This document shows positions 57,765 to 64,000 of a DNA stretch of 64,000 nt, piece by piece. Under the pieces are notes generated by a model that made no database searches, was not told where the DNA came from, and saw only the letters and a list, made by a program, of their open reading frames with translations. The stretch covers positions 124,001-188,000 of the forward strand of contig UBTF01000009.1 of NCBI GenBank assembly GCA_900468285.1, read 5' to 3'. Every line of letters begins with the position of its first letter. The first letter of the stretch is position 1. The stretch is from Hyphomicrobiales bacterium. Its GTDB lineage: Bacteria > Pseudomonadota > Alphaproteobacteria > Rhizobiales > Rhizobiaceae. The position numbers and the translations under genes are program-made.

Positions 57765-59933
57765 GTGAGCCGCATCGAGCAGCACGGACTTTCCATTGAG
57801 CAGACGCTCTACAATTTCTTGACGAAGGAGGTTCTGCCCGGCACAGGTCTGGACGCAGACCTTTTCTTCCGAGGATTTTCAGAGATCGTGCACCAGCTCT
57901 CCCCGAAGAACCGGGAGTTGCTGCAAAAGCGTGACGCTTTTCAGGTCCAGCTAGATGACTGGTACCGCGCCAATGGTGCGCCGGTAGACCTTGCTGCCTA
58001 CGAGACATTCCTGCGCGATATCGGTTATCTGCTGCCCGAAGGCGAGAACTTCACGGTAAAGACTACAAACGTCGATCCTGAGATTGCCTGGATCGCCGGT
58101 CCGCAGCTCGTCGTTCCCGTCATGAACGCGCGATACGCGCTTAATGCTGCCAATGCGCGCTGGGGCTCGCTCTACGATGCGCTCTATGGCACTGATGCGA
58201 TTTCTGAAGCGGACGGGGCCGAAAAAGGCCGGGATTACAACCCGAAGCGCGGGGAGAAGGTCATCGCCTGGGCGCGTGATTTTCTTGATCGTTCAGCTCC
58301 CCTCGCGCATGGCAGCTGGTCTGATATTTCCGGCTTGAAGATCGCAGACGGCGTCCTGCATGTCGAAATCGGGGGCGATTGGCAGACCCTCAACGATGCT
58401 GCCCAGTTCGTCGGCTACAAGGGCGAGGCTGCCTCCCCGTCGTCGGTCCTGCTTGCCAAGAATGGTCTCCACGTCGAAATCATCATCGACAAGTCGACCG
58501 CGATCGGTGCAAGCGACACGGCTGGCATCTCGGATATCGTCCTTGAATCTGCACTCACGACGATCATGGACTGCGAAGATTCGGTGGCCGCGGTCGATGC
58601 GCAGGACAAGGTCGTTGCCTATCGCAATTGGCTGGGCCTCATGCGCGGAGACCTGACCGAGGAGGTGGCCAAGGGTGGCAAGACCTTTACCCGCAGCCTC
58701 AACCCGGATCGTGACTATGTCGCGGCCGATGGCTCATCGCTTTCACTGCCCGGTCGTTCGCTGATGCTGGTTCGCAATGTGGGCCACCTCATGACCAATC
58801 CAGCCATCCTCGACAAGGACGGTCGGGACATCCCGGAAGGCATCATGGATGCGGTCGTCACCGCCTTGATCGCGCTTTATGACGTCGGAGCCGAAGGACG
58901 CCGTCAAAATTCACGCGCGGGCTCCATGTATGTCGTCAAGCCAAAGATGCATGGTCCTGAAGAAGTTGCGTTTGCCGCAGACATATTCGCGCGTGTCGAA
59001 GCCCTGGTCGGGATGGAACCCAACACCATCAAGATGGGCATCATGGATGAGGAACGCCGCACGACGGTCAATCTCAAGGAATGCATTCGCGCAGCGAAGA
59101 ACCGTGTTGTCTTCATCAATACCGGCTTCCTCGATCGCACCGGTGACGAAATCCATACCTCGATGGAAGCGGGTCCGATGATTCGCAAGGGCGATATGAA
59201 ACAGGCGGCCTGGATTTCCGCTTATGAAAACTGGAACGTCGATATCGGGCTTGAATGCGGGCTTGCCGGTCACGCGCAGATCGGCAAGGGAATGTGGGCA
59301 ATGCCCGACCTGATGGCGGCGATGCTGGAGCAGAAAATCGCGCATCCCAAAGCTGGCGCCAACACGGCCTGGGTGCCCTCACCAACGGCAGCGACGCTCC
59401 ACGCAACGCATTATCACAGCGTGGATGTTGCAGCCGTACAGGACGGACTGAAGACGCGCGACCGTGCTAGGCTCTCGGATATTCTTTCCGTGCCGGTCGC
59501 TGTCCGTCCGAATTGGAGCGCCGAGGATATCCAGCGCGAGCTCGACAACAACGCGCAGGGCATTCTTGGCTATGTCGTGCGCTGGGTCGACCAGGGCGTT
59601 GGATGTTCGAAAGTGCCCGATATCAACAATGTCGGCCTGATGGAAGATCGCGCGACCCTGCGCATTTCCGCCCAGCACATGGCCAACTGGCTGCGCCATG
59701 GTGTGGTTTCGCAAGAGCAGATCGTTGAAACGATGAAGCGTATGGCAGCCGTCGTCGATCAGCAGAACGCAAATGATGTGGCTTACCGGCCAATGGCGAC
59801 TGATTTCGATGGTTCGATTGCGTTTCAGGCGGCGCTTGAGCTGGTGCTGAAGGGTAGGGAACAGCCAAACGGTTATACCGAGCCCGTCTTGCACCGCCGC
59901 CGTCTGGAGTTGAAGGCGACGCAGGCAGGGTAG
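57765..59933 (+). CDS. glcB: GlcB, malate synthase G
   Basis: Malate synthase G condenses glyoxylate and acetyl-CoA, for growth on two-carbon substrates. The 722-aa protein is of the G type by length. It carries the active-site [24 protein letters not shown] block (Glu-Asp metal ligands), [17 protein letters not shown], and [14 protein letters not shown] chose the GTG at 57765, with AGGGAG 7 bases upstream; an ATG at 57744 precedes the Shine-Dalgarno sequence. No isocitrate lyase gene is in the window. Confidence 0.96.
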   Translation: MSRIEQHGLSIEQTLYNFLTKEVLPGTGLDADLFFRGFSEIVHQLSPKNRELLQKRDAFQVQLDDWYRANGAPVDLAAYETFLRDIGYLLPEGENFTVKTTNVDPEIAWIAGPQLVVPVMNARYALNAANARWGSLYDALYGTDAISEADGAEKGRDYNPKRGEKVIAWARDFLDRSAPLAHGSWSDISGLKIADGVLHVEIGGDWQTLNDAAQFVGYKGEAASPSSVLLAKNGLHVEIIIDKSTAIGASDTAGISDIVLESALTTIMDCEDSVAAVDAQDKVVAYRNWLGLMRGDLTEEVAKGGKTFTRSLNPDRDYVAADGSSLSLPGRSLMLVRNVGHLMTNPAILDKDGRDIPEGIMDAVVTALIALYDVGAEGRRQNSRAGSMYVVKPKMHGPEEVAFAADIFARVEALVGMEPNTIKMGIMDEERRTTVNLKECIRAAKNRVVFINTGFLDRTGDEIHTSMEAGPMIRKGDMKQAAWISAYENWNVDIGLECGLAGHAQIGKGMWAMPDLMAAMLEQKIAHPKAGANTAWVPSPTAATLHATHYHSVDVAAVQDGLKTRDRARLSDILSVPVAVRPNWSAEDIQRELDNNAQGILGYVVRWVDQGVGCSKVPDINNVGLMEDRATLRISAQHMANWLRHGVVSQEQIVETMKRMAAVVDQQNANDVAYRPMATDFDGSIAFQAALELVLKGREQPNGYTEPVLHRRRLELKATQAG

Positions 59934-59950
59934 TTACAAGACCAGACATA

Positions 59951-59983
59951 AAAAAGCCGCCGGAGATGTTCCGGCGGCTTTTT
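59951..59983. terminator. Bidirectional terminator between glcB and the L,D-transpeptidase
   Basis: AAAAAGCCGCCGG pairs with CCGGCGGCTTTTT around agatgtt and serves both convergent genes. Confidence 0.9.
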
Positions 59984-60001
59984 TGGTGAGATCGATGATC
60001 C

Positions 60002-60688
60002 TTACTGGATCACGATAACCTTGGAACTGCGGCCCGGACGGACGCGGCTGTAGAGGTCGATGACGTCTTGGTTGATCATGCGAATGCAGCCGGAGGAAGC
60101 TGCGGTGCCGATGGAATTCCACTCTGGAGAACCATGGATGCGGAACAGCGTGTCCTGACCTTTTTCGTTGAACAGATACATGGCGCGTGCACCCAGCGGA
60201 TTGGTCAGGCCCGGGCCCATACCAGCTTCGACATAGCGAGCGACTTCCGGCTTGCGGTCAGCCATTTCCTTTGGCGGATGCCACATTGGCCATTCCTGCT
60301 TCCACGCAACATAGGCTTCACCAGCCCATGCGAAGCCCTGTTTGCCGACGCCGATGCCATAACGCACGGCCTTGCCGCCGGGCAGAATGTAATACAGGAA
60401 GCGTTCACGCGTATTGACGATAACGGTGCCTGGCTTTTCGGGTGTTTCATACGCAACGATCTGGCGGTGGAAGCGCTTGTCCACCTTGTTGATCGGGATT
60501 GCCGGCAATGCGTAACCAGCGTCGGTTGTCGCGCCGTAAACTTCGTCACCGAAAATCTGTGTCGTTTCGACAAAGGCTGGCGCGGAGGCGGGTGTGGCAG
60601 GTGTCGTCTTGGTCGCCGTGGAGGCGCAGCCGGTCAAAGCAAATACCGACGACAGACCGAGGGCAGTCAAAAAAGTGCGAATGCGCAT
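60002..60688 (-). CDS. L,D-transpeptidase (YkuD), lipoprotein
   Basis: YkuD enzymes make 3-3 peptidoglycan crosslinks or attach proteins to peptidoglycan. The 228-aa protein has a lipoprotein signal with the lipobox ALTGC (Cys21). The catalytic domain carries FRIHGSPEWNSIG, then ASSGCIRMINQDVIDLY with the active-site cysteine. A typical NTRERFLYYILPGGKAVRY opening is seen. It is divergent from mmcB. Agrobacterium and relatives have many LDTs, and crosslinking at the growing pole is their known setting. Confidence 0.9.
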   Translation of the reverse strand: MRIRTFLTALGLSSVFALTGCASTATKTTPATPASAPAFVETTQIFGDEVYGATTDAGYALPAIPINKVDKRFHRQIVAYETPEKPGTVIVNTRERFLYYILPGGKAVRYGIGVGKQGFAWAGEAYVAWKQEWPMWHPPKEMADRKPEVARYVEAGMGPGLTNPLGARAMYLFNEKGQDTLFRIHGSPEWNSIGTAASSGCIRMINQDVIDLYSRVRPGRSSKVIVIQ

Positions 60689-60871
60689 GATGTTCTCGCG
60701 GGAAATATCACCAAATCGGGGCGATGCATGAAGCTTATTGAATAGACGGGTTATTTTCGATTACTCTGGCCTTGGCAAGCCGTTGCACCGCAGCAATAGA
60801 ATATGGCGCACGAAATTGCGCTCGGATGGCCTTTTTGCAACATCACAGACCCATACCAGCCGGATTTTTCC

Positions 60872-61357
60872 ATGACTATTCTTTCCATCGTCAATAACAA
60901 CCCGTTAATCGACGGTCGCCAGTCGGAAAATGCGATGCTGGTCAGGCGTGGCGTGCAGATATTGCTGAACGAAATGCGCCATTCCATTTTGCCGGAACTC
61001 TCGCTTTCAAGTGGCCGCAGGGCGGATTTGATCAGCGTTTCCGCCAAGGGAGAGATATGGATCGTGGAGATCAAATCCTCGATAGAGGATTTCAGGGTGG
61101 ATCGAAAATGGCCGGATTACCGCGCCCACTGCGACCGGCTGTTCTTTGCCACCCATACCGCCGTCCCGCTCGACATTTTCCCGGAAGACTGCGGATTGTT
61201 CGTTTCCGATGGCTATGGCGCCCATATGGTGCGTGAAGCACCGGAGCATAAACTTCCCCCAGCCGCCCGCAAATCGCTGATGCTCGATTTTTCCAGGACC
61301 GCTGCAAGGCGTCTGATGATGGCCGAGTGGTCCACCGGCAAAAGCTATTCAGACTGA
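60872..61357 (+). CDS. mmcB: MmcB-family DNA repair protein (PD-(D/E)XK-like)
   Basis: MmcB is required for mitomycin C tolerance in Caulobacter, and its biochemical activity is not settled. The protein has NPLIDGRQSENAMLVRRGVQ at the N-terminus. A nuclease-like core, GRRADLISVSAKGEIWIVEIKSS, fits the Asp...Glu-x-Lys pattern, followed by KWPDYRAHCDRLFFAT. I chose the ATG at 60872 (MTILSIVNNNP, 162 aa), which matches the usual family start; an ATG at 60803 adds 23 unconserved residues. Confidence 0.85.
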   Translation: MTILSIVNNNPLIDGRQSENAMLVRRGVQILLNEMRHSILPELSLSSGRRADLISVSAKGEIWIVEIKSSIEDFRVDRKWPDYRAHCDRLFFATHTAVPLDIFPEDCGLFVSDGYGAHMVREAPEHKLPPAARKSLMLDFSRTAARRLMMAEWSTGKSYSD

Positions 61358-61385
61358 GAACGCGACGGCGTTGCAACTGACAAGT

Positions 61386-61976
61386 CTACTTGGGAGCACG
61401 CTTGGCCAATATGCGCTGCAAGGTGCGGCGATGCATGTTTAGACGTCGTGCCGTTTCTGAAACATTGCGCTCGCACATTTCATAGACGCGCTGAATATGT
61501 TCCCAGCGAACCCTGTCTGCCGACATGGGATTTTCCGGAAGGTCCATCTTGTCGCCTTCGCGCTGGGTCAGCGCATTGAACACGTCATCGGCGTCCGCGG
61601 GCTTGGCCAGATAATCGAGCGCACCCAGCTTCACTGCCGTCACAGCGGTGGCAATGTTGCCATATCCGGTCAAGACGACGATCTGGGTGTCGTCACGGTG
61701 CTGACGGATCGCCTCGATCACTTCGAGTCCATTTCCATCGCCCAGACGTAAATCCACCACGGCGTATTTGGGCGGCGAAAGCTTGGACTTTGCGATGCCT
61801 TCGCTCACCGACTCGGCAGTATCGACGGCAAAGCCACGTGTCTCCATGGCGCGCGCCAGACGGCGCAGGAATGGGCCATCGTCATCAACGATCAGAAGGG
61901 AATTATCCGGTCCTATCGCGTCAGCAGCCTCGCTCGCCGACGCTACACCCTTTTCGTCCCGCTTGTCGTCACTCAT
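61386..61976 (-). CDS. actR: ActR/RegA redox response regulator
   Basis: ActR is the response regulator of a global redox and acid-tolerance system (RegA in Rhodobacter). The receiver has LLIVDDDGPFLRRLARAM with the phospho-acceptor Asp75 in AVVDLRLGDGNGLEV. The Fis-type HTH MCERNVSETARRLNMHRRTL at the C-terminus is the family signature. There is an N-terminal extension of about 24 residues. It lies about 60 bp downstream of actS. Confidence 0.94.
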   Translation of the reverse strand: MSDDKRDEKGVASASEAADAIGPDNSLLIVDDDGPFLRRLARAMETRGFAVDTAESVSEGIAKSKLSPPKYAVVDLRLGDGNGLEVIEAIRQHRDDTQIVVLTGYGNIATAVTAVKLGALDYLAKPADADDVFNALTQREGDKMDLPENPMSADRVRWEHIQRVYEMCERNVSETARRLNMHRRTLQRILAKRAPK

Positions 61977-62039
61977 CCCGGCATTCTCCGCAGTCTATTT
62001 CTATCAACCGACCTTATTGCACCCGAAGGCAGAATAAAC

Positions 62040-63347
62040 TCATTTGTTCTTCTTATCTTCCATAATTTCGCGCGGCCAGACGATAGCGACTCGTGCGCCG
62101 GGTCCATCATCGATCCGGTTCTCGAAAGTGAGAACCGCACCGGAGCGCTCCAGAAGGGTCTTTGCGATAAAGAGGCCGAGACCAAGTCCGCCGGCCCGGG
62201 TTTCGTTCTGACGCTTCGTAACATAGGGCTCCCCGATCCGGGCGAGAATGTCCGGCGCATAGCCTTGCCCATCGTCCTCGATAATGACCTTCACATGATG
62301 GGCATCATAGGAGGATGTGACGGTCACAAGCTCACGGGCATAGTCGACGGCGTTTTCGAGTAGATTGCCGAGACCATAGATGATGCCGGCGTTTCTGGCG
62401 CCAACAGGCTCGCCGCTTCTGCCGCTCTTCTCGATGAGCCGGAGTTTGATCCCGAATTCGCGATGGGGTGCAATGACCTCTTCGATCAGCGAAGACAGGG
62501 GCAGCTTGCGAAGGTGTTCTTCACCGTCCGCTGAGAGCGATGTCAACCGCCGCAGAATATCGCGGCATCTTTCGCTTTGGCTGCGCAGAAGCGCAACATC
62601 TTCGCCAAAGCGTTCGTCATTTCCCAGTTCCCGCTCCATTTCCTTGGCAACAACGCTGATCGTCGCCAGGGGGGTGCCAAGCTCATGAGCGGCAGCTGCA
62701 GCCAGACCATCGAGCTGAGAGAGGTGCTTTTCGCGTTCAAGCACAAGTTCAGTTGCTGCCAGCGCATCGGCAAGCTGATTGGCCTCATGCGAAACGCGGT
62801 AGGCATAGAAGGCGGCAAACAGCATCATCGCCACGATGGAGCACCAGATGCCGATGTGGATGATGATCTGGATCGGCAATGTTTCGCCGGGATACCATGG
62901 AACGGGAAAGGGGGAGAACGCGATGGATGTAACGCACGCCAGGGCAAATGCCAGCAACATCAGGGAGTGCTTCATGGGCTGCGAGGCAAAGGCAATGATG
63001 ACCTGAACGCAGATGAGCGGTGCAAATGGATTGGAAAGACCACCCGTGATGTAGATCAGCGCCGTCAATTGTAGCAGGTCGAAAGCCAGAAGAAGCGTCG
63101 CTTCCCAGGGTTCAAGCAGGTAGGTAGCCGGAAATCTGGCGGATAGAAACAGATTTGCAACCGCCAGCGCGCCGATCAGCACTGCGCAGGTCAGAAGCGG
63201 CAAGGGAAAATTAAGCCCGAAGCCGACCAGAAGAATAGTTGCCGTCTGCCCTGCCACGGCCAGCCAACGTAACCAGACGATCGTTTGCAGGCGGATGTGA
63301 CGGCTGGCGCGGCCAAGCCGTGTGTTTTCTTCTGGCTGGGCTGCCAT
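62040..63347 (-). CDS. actS: ActS/RegB redox sensor kinase
   Basis: ActS senses the quinone pool or redox state and phosphorylates ActR. The 435-aa protein has several N-terminal membrane segments and the quinone-binding motif GGLSNPF (residues 102-108). The H-box is AAAAAHELGTPLATIS (His221). The redox cysteine Cys261, in RSQSERCRDILRR, matches the regulatory cysteine of RegB. The ATPase motifs LENAVDYA, EDDGQGYAP and AGGLGLGLFIAK follow. It is located between hrpB and actR, all leftward. Confidence 0.95.
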   Translation of the reverse strand: MAAQPEENTRLGRASRHIRLQTIVWLRWLAVAGQTATILLVGFGLNFPLPLLTCAVLIGALAVANLFLSARFPATYLLEPWEATLLLAFDLLQLTALIYITGGLSNPFAPLICVQVIIAFASQPMKHSLMLLAFALACVTSIAFSPFPVPWYPGETLPIQIIIHIGIWCSIVAMMLFAAFYAYRVSHEANQLADALAATELVLEREKHLSQLDGLAAAAAHELGTPLATISVVAKEMERELGNDERFGEDVALLRSQSERCRDILRRLTSLSADGEEHLRKLPLSSLIEEVIAPHREFGIKLRLIEKSGRSGEPVGARNAGIIYGLGNLLENAVDYARELVTVTSSYDAHHVKVIIEDDGQGYAPDILARIGEPYVTKRQNETRAGGLGLGLFIAKTLLERSGAVLTFENRIDDGPGARVAIVWPREIMEDKKNK

Positions 63348-63363
63348 TTGCCGTCTTCCTTTT

Positions 63364-64000
63364 TCAGGTCCCGCGTGGTTTCACGCGAGTGGTCGGTTGC
63401 GCAGAGGCCGGATCTTCCGGCCATGGGTGACGCGGATATCGCCCCCTCATATCCGAGCGAACGTCCTTCCAGGATCCAGCCCAGAAACCCGGCAGATCCC
63501 GTGTTGTCTGTATCGGCCTGTGGGCGGGCGAGGTCAATTCCAGAAGCAGTGGCAATTTGCCGCCCGCCAGTGTTGGGTGTTGCCGCAGGCCGAAAAGCTC
63601 CTGGACGCGAATGGTCAACGTCGGTTCTTCCCCCTCATAGCTTATAGGGTGCCGTTGTCCCGTCGGCGCTTCGAAATGGGAGGGAAGCAATTTGCCAAGC
63701 TCGCGCTGCGCCGAATGCGGAACAAGAGACATCAGCCCTTCCATCAAGGCACCACTCTTGATGGCCTGAATGCTGTTGACGTCATGCTGGAACGGAACGA
63801 ACCACTCTTCAAGCCGAGCCAGAAGTGCCTCATCACGCGTATCCGGCCACGGATCACCTATCGTCCGATGCAGGAAACCAAGACGTTGCCGCAATTGCTG
63901 CGCTTCCCTGGAGAAATTCACAAGGCCCAACCCATGCTCTCGAATGCCACTGGCAAGAGCGAGCGCGGCCTTCTCGCCAGCCGGTTTTCCAAGCGGTGCC
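63364..64000 (-). CDS. hrpB: HrpB, DEAH-box helicase (5' part missing)
   Basis: This is the C-terminal part of HrpB, an ATP-dependent RNA helicase of unknown substrate. The frame is open to the right edge. The visible part includes GDPWPDTRDEALLARLEEWF, HFEAPTGQRHPISYEGEEP and LFGLRQHPTLAGGKLPLLLE. The ending WAGSWKDVRSDMRGRYPRHPWPEDP is the HrpB C-terminal signature. The helicase motifs lie outside the window. Confidence 0.92.
   Translation of the reverse strand, partial: APLGKPAGEKAALALASGIREHGLGLVNFSREAQQLRQRLGFLHRTIGDPWPDTRDEALLARLEEWFVPFQHDVNSIQAIKSGALMEGLMSLVPHSAQRELGKLLPSHFEAPTGQRHPISYEGEEPTLTIRVQELFGLRQHPTLAGGKLPLLLELTSPAHRPIQTTRDLPGFWAGSWKDVRSDMRGRYPRHPWPEDPASAQPTTRVKPRGT

Overview
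The window is chromosomal DNA from an alphaproteobacterium of the Rhizobiaceae, most likely Agrobacterium or a close Rhizobium relative. The assignment rests on gene content and order: mnmE-mnmG-rsmG-parA-parB, hemE facing ppsR across a replication origin, the chvI-chvG-hprK-PTS cluster beside pckA, a divL-type kinase carrying tyrosine in its H-box, actS-actR, and hslV-hslU. No rRNA, tRNA, insertion sequence, prophage or CRISPR array was seen. This is core chromosome rather than an accessory island.

Region 1 (1-9570) is transcribed almost entirely leftwards: htpX (partial), a small SdhAF4-like gene (rightwards), parB, parA, rsmG, mnmG, mnmE, rho, hemJ and hemE. Region 2 (9571-9975) is a gene-free, AT-rich gap between hemE and ppsR and is the probable chromosomal origin, with one perfect DnaA box, two weaker ones and two GANTC (CcrM) sites. 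Six parS-like palindromes flank it between 3.1 and 49 kb, and two of them lie inside the first codons of rsmG and aroE.

Region 3 (9976-29418) reads mostly rightwards, away from the origin: ppsR, maf, aroE, coaE and dnaQ in one tight run; secB and fxsA leftwards; then tim44-like, mltA, smr, a small XRE regulator and gyrB; a nitroreductase (leftwards), an FAH-family enzyme, phaZ and a YgjP-like metallohydrolase; then trpF, trpB, trpA, accD and folC.

Region 4 (29508-47070) reads leftwards. It holds a compact run divL / tsaE-amgK fusion / murU-like / addB / addA / trxA, which mixes cell-cycle control, tRNA modification, peptidoglycan sugar salvage and recombination. It then holds ahcY, with a palindromic operator upstream, and the chvI-chvG-hprK-EIIA-HPr block, which joins acid/envelope sensing to an incomplete phosphotransferase system. 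Divergent from chvI is pckA, a known ChvI target in Agrobacterium.

Region 5 (47407-64000) holds pckA, arfB, the leftward run hisB / DUF2628 / hisH / hisA / hisF / hisE / coaA, then hslV, hslU, a DUF1402 lytic-transglycosylase-like gene and malate synthase G. It ends with an L,D-transpeptidase lipoprotein, mmcB, actR, actS and the 3' part of hrpB. I found no convincing new multi-gene system. The points most worth a second look are the origin/parS layout, parS inside coding starts, the tyrosine DivL, the TsaE-AmgK fusion and its operon, AccD without its zinc ribbon, AddB without Fe-S cysteines, MltA without a signal peptide, and the ahcY operator.
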